Assembly (NCBI GenBank): GCA_964398945.1
Contig: CAYNOT010000010.1
Location: forward strand, 62,001 to 126,000
Reading direction: 5' to 3'
Length of the DNA: 64,000 nt
Source: JBGTGG01 sp964398945
GTDB lineage: Bacteria > Bacteroidota > Bacteroidia > Cytophagales > Cyclobacteriaceae
In this document: piece by piece, positions 55,154 through 63,239 of the stretch
Layout: the number at the start of each line of letters is the position of its first letter
Numbering within the stretch: the first letter of the stretch is position 1
Position numbers and translations under genes: made by a program
Notes under the pieces: model-generated
Databases searched by the model: none
Seen by the model: only the letters and a program-made list of their open reading frames with translations
What the model was told of the DNA's origin: nothing

Positions 55154-56875
55154 ATGACTACAACTATGAAGAAATACACAAAATATTTTCTGACTGCAGT
55201 ACTACTGGTTGTACTCAGCGCATGTAGCGAAGATTTCCTGGAATATGTTCCGGAAGACAGACCAACCGTAAATTCCTGGTATCGCAATGAAGGTGAAATA
55301 CGCCAGGCCACAGCGTCATTATACGGACGCGTTTGGTGGAGCATTAATGACCAGTTCAGTTGGCTTACCGGTGATGTAATGGCCGGTGACATCCACCACA
55401 ATTGGGATGCTGAAGGACAGTTCTTTTATATGTCGTTCAATGAATCAAACCAATATATTGGTCAGGGCTGGCAAGGCTTTTATGATGTAATATCCTTCGC
55501 TAACCTGATCATTGACGACATGCCTACCATTGCCGGAGGCTATGGGGTCGATCAAACTGTTATTAATGAAGGGTTGGGTGAAGCAAGGTTTATGCGTGGG
55601 CTGTCCTACTTTATGTTAGTGGAGTATTGGGAAGAAGCACCCATTATTGAACGGGCGGCAGAAAAAGTTGCCAATGGCGAACTATTGTTGCCTAAAAATA
55701 CCGCAGCAAGTTTGTATGAATTTGCCCGCAGGGATTTGGCATTTGCAGCCGAAAACCTTCCGGCAACAGACGATCCGGGAAGGGTTACGCAATGGGCTGC
55801 CAAAGGGTTGCTGGCCAAGCTTCATCTTTCCCTGGCCCAGCGAAGCATAGGCGGTGGTGGAATTGGATCCGCCAATGATTTTACACTTGCCGCAAATTAC
55901 GCAGCAGATGTGATCAACAACAGTGGCAGGTTTTTAAGCCCCAATTATGAGGACTTGTTTAAAGTTCAAAATGAGCACCATCCCGAAATTCTTTTTGCGC
56001 CACAGCTTATAAATGGTGGCTGGGGATTTGGCAGCAGCCGTCAGGCACGTTTTGCCCGGAGTACAATTGTTACCGGAGATGCAACCGCATGGGGTTCAGG
56101 AAAATGTGCTACGGTAAGTCTGATTAGTGCAGTTGCTGCAAATGCAGGAGGAAAGACAGATCTGCGGAGAAAAGCAATCTATATGCAAAATGGCGATTTC
56201 TATGATTACATCGCTACCGAAAATGGTGGCTATACATACAATATTGTTACGCGCGATGTCGAAAATATAGCCGTAGAGGGAGCTACCCCTACGCTTACTA
56301 GCTTGAAGAAACAAATTGTAGGTAACGATAAAGACAATGGTGGTTATGCAATTACGAACCAGGACTCGCCATTGGACATTTACTATTTGCGTCTCGCAGA
56401 TGTGTACTTGTTATACGCTGAAGCATTAATGGGTGCGAACAATGAATTGACCGGAGGTCCCGGACTTGATAAATTCAATGAAGTAAGGGCAAGGGCAGGT
56501 CTCGATCCGCGAGCATCCGTTACGTTTGAACAACTCTTTAATGAAAGGAGAATTGAACTTGCTCTGGAGGCACAATCATGGATTGATATCAAGCGCAGGT
56601 ACTACCGCAATAACCAGGATGCAATCGATTACCTGAATGCACAAAACCGCACCGACATATATTTTCGAATTGACACGAACGATGCGCTTGAAAATGACCC
56701 TGCCGGGTATGAACTCGTTCCGGCTGGAACCACATCACCAAACGACAATCAAAATACTGATCCTGTTGTGGTGTTTACAACTTCCAGAATGAGATTGCCC
56801 ATCCCGGGAAACCAGGTGGTCATTAATCCGTTGCTGGCGACTGATCAGGAAGCTGTAGAGTATGAATTCAACTAA
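55154..56875 (+). CDS. susD: SusD/RagB outer membrane glycan-binding lipoprotein
   Basis: The ORF reaches back to 55088 inside susC; the ATG at 55154, or at 55166 (MKKYTKYFLTAVLLVVLSAC), is the real start, giving about 570 residues. The lipobox cysteine is followed by SEDF. SusD features are TPR-like helices, GLGEARFMRGLSYFMLVEYWEEAP, YEFARRDLAFAAENLP, WAAKGLLAKLHLSLAQ, and YYLRLADVYLLYAEALM...FNEVRARAGL...NERRIELALEAQSWIDIKR. It forms the lid of the SusC transporter. The susC stop lies one base ahead. Its own end overlaps a possible start of the next gene. Confidence 0.97.
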   Translation: MTTTMKKYTKYFLTAVLLVVLSACSEDFLEYVPEDRPTVNSWYRNEGEIRQATASLYGRVWWSINDQFSWLTGDVMAGDIHHNWDAEGQFFYMSFNESNQYIGQGWQGFYDVISFANLIIDDMPTIAGGYGVDQTVINEGLGEARFMRGLSYFMLVEYWEEAPIIERAAEKVANGELLLPKNTAASLYEFARRDLAFAAENLPATDDPGRVTQWAAKGLLAKLHLSLAQRSIGGGGIGSANDFTLAANYAADVINNSGRFLSPNYEDLFKVQNEHHPEILFAPQLINGGWGFGSSRQARFARSTIVTGDATAWGSGKCATVSLISAVAANAGGKTDLRRKAIYMQNGDFYDYIATENGGYTYNIVTRDVENIAVEGATPTLTSLKKQIVGNDKDNGGYAITNQDSPLDIYYLRLADVYLLYAEALMGANNELTGGPGLDKFNEVRARAGLDPRASVTFEQLFNERRIELALEAQSWIDIKRRYYRNNQDAIDYLNAQNRTDIYFRIDTNDALENDPAGYELVPAGTTSPNDNQNTDPVVVFTTSRMRLPIPGNQVVINPLLATDQEAVEYEFN

Positions 56876-56882
56876 AATCCGC

Positions 56883-58160
56883 ATGAACATGATGAAACTA
56901 AAGACATATTTAATTGGAACACTCATTCCATGCTTACTGATAAGTGTGCTCCTGATTCCAACTGCATGCGAAATGACTGGAGATGGATCTATTATAGAAA
57001 CGCCTGATGGCCCCCCTGTAATTGACTATATCCGGATGGCAAATCCTGAAACTGCAGATTCGTTGATCGCCAGCGCTACGTTGGGCACCGGTATTGTAAT
57101 TATGGGAAAAAACCTGGGCGGAACACGGGAGGTTTGGTTTAATGATCAAAAGGCCGTTGGACTAAACCCCACATGGGTTACCAACCGCAATGTTTTTGTG
57201 AACGTACCAAGCTTTGCACCCGATGTTGTTACTGACAAGATGTACCTGATTGATGCGGAAGGAAACTCACTTGAATATCCTTTCGTGGTGGCCATACCAC
57301 CACCCCTTGTTACCAGTGCTCGGAATGAATGGCCACAAGAGGGTGAAAACCTGGTTATCAATGGCAACTACTTTTTTGATCCTGTAACAGTTACGTTTAC
57401 CGGAGGCGTTGAAGGTGAAGTAGTATCGGTAAGTCAATCACGTGTAGAAGTTACCGTTCCGGAAGGAGCTGAAGAGGGACCTATCACCCTTACCACAAAT
57501 TTTGGTGAGATTGAATCAGGCTTCCATGTTTGGGACTCACGCAACATCATCCTGAATTTTGATGACAAGGTTGGAAATGGTTGGCGAATTGGATTACGAG
57601 AAAATACTGAGAACCCAATTGATGGGAATTATCTGGTAATTCGTGGAGATATAGCAGCCAACCAACGCGATGAAGGCCCGGGTGCACCTTCTGAATCACC
57701 CTATTGTATGGAGTTCTGGGGCGGTCCTGCCGGACGTACCGAAAATTTTTACCCCTTGTACCCCAATTCTTATCGGGATTACGTAGTGAAATTTGAAGCG
57801 AAAATCAAAAACTGGTATGGCGGATACCTGAACCTTTGTTTATCAACACCCGACCATGCAGGAAGTAACCAGGAAATATGGAGCAACAGCTTAAATGCCC
57901 GGGGCATCTGGGGGCCATGGGATAGTTCAGGTTCCGAAGTAACCACTGACGGAAGTTGGATCACCGTAACCATTCCGATGACACAATTCCAATATTATAT
58001 GGGTACGCAAGGTGATAATAATACGGTAGTGTATACACCTGATCAGCCATTTGTAGAGACCGCAGCAGGTTCCTTCAGTACATGGTTTCTCGGGTCACCG
58101 GAAAACAACGATAATAACGTTGAGTTCCATATTGACAACATTCGTTTTGTAGAATTTTAA
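56883..58160 (+). CDS. Surface glycan-binding lipoprotein (IPT + SGBP-B-type C-terminal domain)
   Basis: About 425 residues. Candidate starts are ATG 56862 (overlapping the susD stop), 56883 and 56892; MKLKTYLIGTLIPCLLISVLLIPTAC fits a lipoprotein signal whose cysteine is followed by EMTG. Two IPT/TIG domains occupy about residues 45-225 (GTGIVIMGKNLGGTREVWFNDQKAV; GENLVINGNYFFDPVTVTFTGG). The C-terminal 200 residues (NFDDKVGNGWRIGL...WITVTIPMTQFQYYMG...FHIDNIRF) match the glycan-binding domain of xyloglucan SGBP-B-like proteins. It occupies the usual place after susD and should hold the polymer at the surface. Confidence 0.87.
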   Translation: MNMMKLKTYLIGTLIPCLLISVLLIPTACEMTGDGSIIETPDGPPVIDYIRMANPETADSLIASATLGTGIVIMGKNLGGTREVWFNDQKAVGLNPTWVTNRNVFVNVPSFAPDVVTDKMYLIDAEGNSLEYPFVVAIPPPLVTSARNEWPQEGENLVINGNYFFDPVTVTFTGGVEGEVVSVSQSRVEVTVPEGAEEGPITLTTNFGEIESGFHVWDSRNIILNFDDKVGNGWRIGLRENTENPIDGNYLVIRGDIAANQRDEGPGAPSESPYCMEFWGGPAGRTENFYPLYPNSYRDYVVKFEAKIKNWYGGYLNLCLSTPDHAGSNQEIWSNSLNARGIWGPWDSSGSEVTTDGSWITVTIPMTQFQYYMGTQGDNNTVVYTPDQPFVETAAGSFSTWFLGSPENNDNNVEFHIDNIRFVEF

Positions 58161-58171
58161 CCCCTTCAAGG

Positions 58172-60193
58172 ATGAAAAAAAATCTTAAGTACAGCATATA
58201 CTTCCTGGCCATGGTGTGCTCGATTTGCAGCCTCAGTTTCCTTACTTCGTGTGAGGAACCGGAAAATCCAAGTGAGGTTGTATTATTGAGTTTTGGGCCT
58301 TCAGGTGTGAACCATGGCGATGAAATTACCTTTTTCGGGCAAAACCTTGATAAGGTAACCGCCATTGTTCTTAAACCCAATGTGGAGATTCCTAAAAGTT
58401 CGTTCAAATCTGTATCGTCTGAACGGATCAATATTATTGTACCTGTAACTGCTGAAGCCGGAATAGTACTATTAAAAACACCACAAGGCGACATCGAAAG
58501 CAAAACTATACTGAATTTCAATGTACCGGTTGTTATTGGAAGTATCACCGCTGAAGCAAAGCCGGGAACCAACATCACCATTACAGGTGAAAACATAAAC
58601 TGGATTGAGGACATTACTTTTCCAAGTGATCTGAAGATTCTAAAAGATGACTTTGTCAGTCGATCTCCTACCGAAGTAGTGGTTACCGTACCTATGGAAG
58701 CACAAACAGGGTTTCTGATATTCACCCTGGGTGGAACATCGGGCATGACGTTTGGCACTGAAGAGCAACTGATCGTTACACTACCTGCTGTAACTTCACT
58801 TGCACCTACTTTGCTTAACCATACTGAGGAATTAACCATTACCGGTACCGACTTGGATTTGATAACTTCCATTGTTTTTGGTGGGGATATAACAGCAACA
58901 ACTTTTGTAAGTCAATCTGAAACGGAGATTGTAGTGGCTGTTCCTGTGGGTGCAAAAGCGGGGACGGTCACGTTAAAGCAAGCTTCACCGATCGATATTG
59001 TAACAACAGGGACAATCACAATTGTACTACCTGCTGGAACTTCCGTTACGCCTTCACCTGCTGTGCCCGGTACGGATAACATAACCATTACTGGTACCAA
59101 CCTTGATTTGATTGCAGAGCTAACGTTGCCTTCAGCGACCCCCATCCTGGCATCAGGTTTTGTTAGCCAGTCAGCTACTCAAATTGTATTGGCAGTACCG
59201 GAGGGAACGAAATCAGGAGGAATTGTTTATAAGACCATTTATGGCTATTCAGATAACCTGGGCATAGCGGTTGTTGTGCCGGGTGTGGGGCCTGCTCCAT
59301 TGCCATTCACACTTTATGATGAGGCTATAGCCGCTGGAGGGGGCAACCAGAGTTGGGACGGCACCTCCGTTCTTGCCAGTACCGAACAATTTTATTCCGG
59401 TGACGTTTCTTGGAAATTTACGACTACGGCAGCGGGTGGGCTTTCCGGAGGAAATATAACTGCCATGGACGTTACAAGTCAGGAGTCCTTTATTTTTGCC
59501 TTGTATGGTGGTGATCTGGGTGGTGCGAGTAGCGTGAATGTGGCAGCTATTCTCAACGATAAATGGGATAGCTACAATGCCGTCCAATTAACGCCCGGCC
59601 AGTGGACAGAATATGAAATACCGATGAGCAGCTATCCGACTGTGGATTTTTCACAAATCGTAAGATTTGCATTTAAGGTAGAGGGGATTTCCAGTTCGAC
59701 TATTTATGCCGACTATGTAGGCTTTGGTGCGAAAACCACACCTGCACCTTTGGATCTAGTTGTGTTTGATAATGTCCTTGCCGATGGACTTGAAGTTGGT
59801 GGCTGGGGCGAGGACTATTCAGACTTTGCTAATACAGAAGTGTATCGTAGGGGCAGAAATGCCCACTCCATAAAAGTAGATTTCCCTGGCGGCTGGGGTG
59901 GCGGTGGCCAGATAGTGGTACCAGATGGCGAAGACAATATGTCTTTGGCCGGTATGACCAAGTTTGCTTTTTCGGTCTATGGAGGTGAAGGCTCAAATGG
60001 CGTACAGATTCAGGTGAACCTTAAAGTAGATGCAGATAATCCAAAAACGGTCACTTTGAAAGAAGGTGAATGGGTGGATGTGGAAATACCTATTTCCGAT
60101 TTTGCTGCCATCACGGAGTTCAAAGAAATCTGGTTCCAGGATAGAGGTACTGCTGTTACTGTATATATAGACAATATTGGTTTCAGAGAATAA
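58172..60193 (+). CDS. Surface lipoprotein with about four IPT/TIG repeats and two jelly-roll domains
   Basis: A 673-residue lipoprotein with signal LAMVCSICSLSFLTSC followed by EEPENP. At least four IPT-like repeats run from about residue 40 to 390, each with a GxNxTITGxNL-type turn followed by a V.VPV.A..G strand (EELTITGTDLDLITSIVFGG, DNITITGTNLDLIAELTLP). Two related C-terminal domains follow (about 400-530 and 535-673), each ending in a DNIGF-like strand: SSTIYADYVGFG and AVTVYIDNIGFRE. These resemble CBM11-like jelly rolls. It is the last gene before the strong terminator at 60262. It should act as an extended second glycan binder. Confidence 0.85.
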   Translation: MKKNLKYSIYFLAMVCSICSLSFLTSCEEPENPSEVVLLSFGPSGVNHGDEITFFGQNLDKVTAIVLKPNVEIPKSSFKSVSSERINIIVPVTAEAGIVLLKTPQGDIESKTILNFNVPVVIGSITAEAKPGTNITITGENINWIEDITFPSDLKILKDDFVSRSPTEVVVTVPMEAQTGFLIFTLGGTSGMTFGTEEQLIVTLPAVTSLAPTLLNHTEELTITGTDLDLITSIVFGGDITATTFVSQSETEIVVAVPVGAKAGTVTLKQASPIDIVTTGTITIVLPAGTSVTPSPAVPGTDNITITGTNLDLIAELTLPSATPILASGFVSQSATQIVLAVPEGTKSGGIVYKTIYGYSDNLGIAVVVPGVGPAPLPFTLYDEAIAAGGGNQSWDGTSVLASTEQFYSGDVSWKFTTTAAGGLSGGNITAMDVTSQESFIFALYGGDLGGASSVNVAAILNDKWDSYNAVQLTPGQWTEYEIPMSSYPTVDFSQIVRFAFKVEGISSSTIYADYVGFGAKTTPAPLDLVVFDNVLADGLEVGGWGEDYSDFANTEVYRRGRNAHSIKVDFPGGWGGGGQIVVPDGEDNMSLAGMTKFAFSVYGGEGSNGVQIQVNLKVDADNPKTVTLKEGEWVDVEIPISDFAAITEFKEIWFQDRGTAVTVYIDNIGFRE

Positions 60194-60207
60194 ATAATAG
60201 AAAAAAA

Positions 60208-60238
60208 CCAACCACATCGTCTTCATTGATGAGGTTGG
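60208..60238. terminator. Hairpin after the susC operon, terminator-like mainly on the minus strand
   Basis: CCAACC-A-CATC (60208-60218) pairs with GATG-A-GGTTGG (60228-60238) across a 9-base loop. On the minus strand it is followed directly by seven T (60207-60201). No minus-strand gene ends here. On the plus strand the downstream T tract is weak. Confidence 0.45.
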
Positions 60239-60261
60239 ATTGAACTTTTAAAAATTTAATC

Positions 60262-60308
60262 AGAGATAAAGAACTGGTTAGTACCTGGTTCTTTATCTCT
60301 TGCTTTTT
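60262..60308 (+). terminator. Strong intrinsic terminator between the glycan-binding genes and GH30
   Basis: A perfect 13-bp stem, AGAGATAAAGAAC (60262-60274) with GTTCTTTATCTCT (60288-60300), is followed by TGCTTTTT. It separates susC - susD - glycan-binding genes from the GH30 - GH26 pair, so the enzymes need read-through or their own promoter. A similar strong hairpin in this place could also shape relative transcript levels. Confidence 0.85.
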
Positions 60309-60373
60309 ATCTAAAAACATTTTTTTAACATTCACACCAGATTTGTATGCATCGAAAATTTGAGCTTTTTGAA

Positions 60374-61780
60374 ATGAATATCCCCAAGCTGATTATCAGT
60401 ACATGTTGTCTTATCGTTATCGGGCTTTTGGTCTCCTGTGACAGCAATACACCAGAGCCAAATCCACCGACTGTTTCGGACAGCATAGCCATAACCGTAA
60501 AACTGGCGAATAAACAACAGGAAATGATAGGCTTTGGAGGTGCACTTACCTGGTACAGCAACTGGCTAACGACCCATAATAAAGTAAATGAAATTGCCGA
60601 TCTGATGTTTACTGATCTGGGTATTGATATTATCCGTTTAAAAACATGGTATTATCCTGATAATTACCCAGCCAATAAAGAAGTCAGTAACATGTCAAGC
60701 AACAGTAGCAATGATTACGCAAAAGCCCATTGGGATGCCACCAATCAGCTATACACACTGGCAAAAGATCGAAACCCCAATGTAAAAATCCTGTTGACTT
60801 CGTGGGGCCCACCCGTATCATTGAAAGACAATAACAATTTGAGGGAAGGCACGCTTAAGAAAAGTGAAGACGGGTTTATGTACGATGAGTTTGCCGAATA
60901 TTGGAATGATCTTTTGGATTACACCCCGTTTAATCCTGACTATGTCGGCCTTCAGAATGAGCCTACATACACAAATCCAAACTGGACAACCTGCAGGTGG
61001 TCTATTAATGAAACCTCTGTTCTTCCGGGGTATAATATAGCCCTCAACAAGGTGTACGACAAAATAAAAGACCGGGCACATCTACCGTTGTTGATTGGGC
61101 CCGAGTCGCAGGATGTACCGACCTATGGCCCTTTTGTGAATGTTTTGAAGGACAATCCGAATTGCGCCATGTTTGGCTGGCACCCCTATAATATCAATTC
61201 AAGCACTTCGGGCGCATCCATTACGGCTTCATTGAACAACGTGGCCGGCTTTTCAACAAAGCCTAATATGATGACCGAGTTTTCGGATAACCTCTCGTGG
61301 TTTAATACGGCCTTGTTTATCCAGGAGTCGTTGGTCCGTGCCAACACATCGGCTTATATTTATTGGAAGCTCATGTGGGCTACTCCCGCTTCTGGCGAAG
61401 ATGCAGCGATGATCAGTACCGGTTCCAGCCCTACATCGCCCTACGTGGTTACACCTTATTACCATCTGATCAAACATTTCTCAAAAAACATAGATGCAGG
61501 ATATTTTCGAGTAGAAACGACTACATCAACTACACCCGTATCCGATCTGGCAACATCAGCCTTTGTAAATCAAGACAATACAAAAGTCACCATTATTGTA
61601 ATCAACCGGGGTACTGCGGCCTCTAAAGTACATTTTGTTGCCGAAGGCAAGACTGCCACAGGCATTAGCGTGGTGCAAAGCAAGGAAGGAAGCTATTACA
61701 CTTCGGTAGAGACAACTTCCCCAACAACATCTTTAAGCCTTCCGGCCAAATCTATAACTACGGTGGTACTTGATATATAG
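60374..61780 (+). CDS. GH30-family glycosidase lipoprotein
   Basis: The ORF starts at 60347; the ATG at 60374 (MNIPKLIISTCCLIVIGLLVSC) directly begins a lipoprotein signal with Cys22 followed by DSN, giving 468 residues. The GH30 barrel has the motif MIGFGGALTWY, VKILLTSWGPP, the acid/base Glu196 in GLQNEPTYTN, HPYNI, the nucleophile Glu302 in MMTEFSDN, and a C-terminal beta domain (TKVTIIVINRGTAASKVHFVAEG). GH30 contains glucuronoxylanases, beta-1,6-glucanases and others; the context with GH67 and uronate genes favours glucuronoxylanase, but the subfamily cannot be read from sequence alone. It lies 8 bases ahead of GH26. Confidence 0.9.
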   Translation: MNIPKLIISTCCLIVIGLLVSCDSNTPEPNPPTVSDSIAITVKLANKQQEMIGFGGALTWYSNWLTTHNKVNEIADLMFTDLGIDIIRLKTWYYPDNYPANKEVSNMSSNSSNDYAKAHWDATNQLYTLAKDRNPNVKILLTSWGPPVSLKDNNNLREGTLKKSEDGFMYDEFAEYWNDLLDYTPFNPDYVGLQNEPTYTNPNWTTCRWSINETSVLPGYNIALNKVYDKIKDRAHLPLLIGPESQDVPTYGPFVNVLKDNPNCAMFGWHPYNINSSTSGASITASLNNVAGFSTKPNMMTEFSDNLSWFNTALFIQESLVRANTSAYIYWKLMWATPASGEDAAMISTGSSPTSPYVVTPYYHLIKHFSKNIDAGYFRVETTTSTTPVSDLATSAFVNQDNTKVTIIVINRGTAASKVHFVAEGKTATGISVVQSKEGSYYTSVETTSPTTSLSLPAKSITTVVLDI

Positions 61781-61788
61781 TATTGGCA

Positions 61789-63165
61789 ATGTTTAGACAG
61801 TTCTTTTTTACCCTGGTTTGCGTCCTCGTTTTTCTGCGGGCGTTTTCCCAGGTAGATGATGATGCAACCGAAAAAACAAAGACACTTTATTCTAACTTAA
61901 AGGCCATTCAAAATGCGCCTTTCTTTTTATTTGGCCAGGAGTTTTTCAACAGCTTTCAATATAGCTCCGGTAGTGCGCATGGTGATAAAACATATTCCGA
62001 TTGCTTTTCTGTAACAGGTGCCCATCCCGCTGTACTGGGTTCAGATTTTCATTATTATCTCGATAAGAATGCAACGGAAAGAAATTACCATACCGAAGCG
62101 GTGAAGTGGGCCTATCAACAAGGGCTGGCCATAACTTTCGATTGGCATTTGTCAGGCAAGGGAACCACTACTTATGAGTACCGTGAGGCAACAAAAGATT
62201 TAGCGGACAACATCGTTGCGTTTCCGGATGGCGAAGACCGCGAATGGTTTTTTGGCGAACTCGATAAAGTAATTGACATCATCAACAATGATCTGGTAGT
62301 GGATGGTGAAAAAATACCAATTGTATTCCGGCCGTTCCATGAAATGAATGGCGGATGGTTTTGGTGGGGCACACAGGCAACCACCGCTGCGAATTATAAA
62401 CTGTTGTATCAACTTACAGTGGAATATGTGAAGGAAAGGACAACAAGTGTTTTGTTTTGCTGGTCGCCCAATACCCCAACGAATTTTAATTATTATCCGG
62501 GCGATGATTATGTGGATGTGCTGGGGCTTGATGCCTATGAAATCAATGCCACAAGCTTTCGGCAAAACATGGCGCTCATTGTTGATCACGCACAGGCAAA
62601 TAATAAAGTGGCCATCTTCAGTGAATCCGGATTCCGAAACGATGGTACCAATGGCGATATGGCCTCTAAATATTGGAAGGATACCATTATCCCTGCTATT
62701 GTTGATGATCCTTCCGGCAAAGCAATTAAAATTGCGTGGTTGCTTACGTGGATCAATGCAAGCTGGTCGGTACCCTATGTGCCACATCCAACAAGTACCG
62801 TTGCTGCAAAGCAAAGTTTTATGGACTTTAAAAACCTGAGCTATACAATTTTTAGTGATGAAGTTCAAAATATGTATGAACTCTGGATAATTGTAGCAGT
62901 GCCTCAGGAGTTGGATGAGCAGAAAAAAAACATGAAAATATTTCCGGTGCCTGCACACACAAATTTCACTATTCAACTGGAGGGGTTTGCAGGGCCCTCA
63001 AGAATCAGTATCCATGATATGACAGGCAGGGTTGTTTTTGAAACTGAAATGTATGGAAAGGAACTGACCCTGGCAGTTGATGGTCTTCCTGCCCCCGGTC
63101 TTTATTTAGTGCGGGCAACAGACTATTCAAAGTCAATCAGCAAAAAACTGATTGTCCAACGATGA
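61789..63165 (+). CDS. GH26 beta-mannanase-type enzyme with T9SS sorting tail
   Basis: The ORF opens at a TTG at 61783; the ATG at 61789 (MFRQFFFTLVCVLVFLRAFSQ) begins the signal peptide, giving 458 residues. The GH26 barrel has GAHPAVLGSDFHYYL, ITFDWHLSGKG, the acid/base Glu185 in FRPFHEMNGGWFWWG, FCWSPNTP, and the nucleophile Glu279 in IFSESGFR. A C-terminal sorting domain follows (IFPVPAHTNFTIQLEG...LYLVRATDYSKSISKKLIVQR), so it is exported by the type IX system. GH26 enzymes are mostly beta-mannanases. It follows GH30 by 8 bases. Confidence 0.92.
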   Translation: MFRQFFFTLVCVLVFLRAFSQVDDDATEKTKTLYSNLKAIQNAPFFLFGQEFFNSFQYSSGSAHGDKTYSDCFSVTGAHPAVLGSDFHYYLDKNATERNYHTEAVKWAYQQGLAITFDWHLSGKGTTTYEYREATKDLADNIVAFPDGEDREWFFGELDKVIDIINNDLVVDGEKIPIVFRPFHEMNGGWFWWGTQATTAANYKLLYQLTVEYVKERTTSVLFCWSPNTPTNFNYYPGDDYVDVLGLDAYEINATSFRQNMALIVDHAQANNKVAIFSESGFRNDGTNGDMASKYWKDTIIPAIVDDPSGKAIKIAWLLTWINASWSVPYVPHPTSTVAAKQSFMDFKNLSYTIFSDEVQNMYELWIIVAVPQELDEQKKNMKIFPVPAHTNFTIQLEGFAGPSRISIHDMTGRVVFETEMYGKELTLAVDGLPAPGLYLVRATDYSKSISKKLIVQR

Positions 63166-63239
63166 TCGTACAAAGGGGTTTTCGGATTATCAGAAATAAG
63201 TCGTAAATTCTCCGCTTAAACCTGGTCAGGAAAATTTGT

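Noticed and set aside
58075..58872. 265-codon minus-strand ORF
   Set aside because: It is antisense to the two glycan-binding lipoprotein genes and has serine/valine-rich shadow composition.
62200..62976. 258-codon minus-strand ORF
   Set aside because: It is antisense to the GH26 gene whose catalytic motifs and sorting domain are clear.
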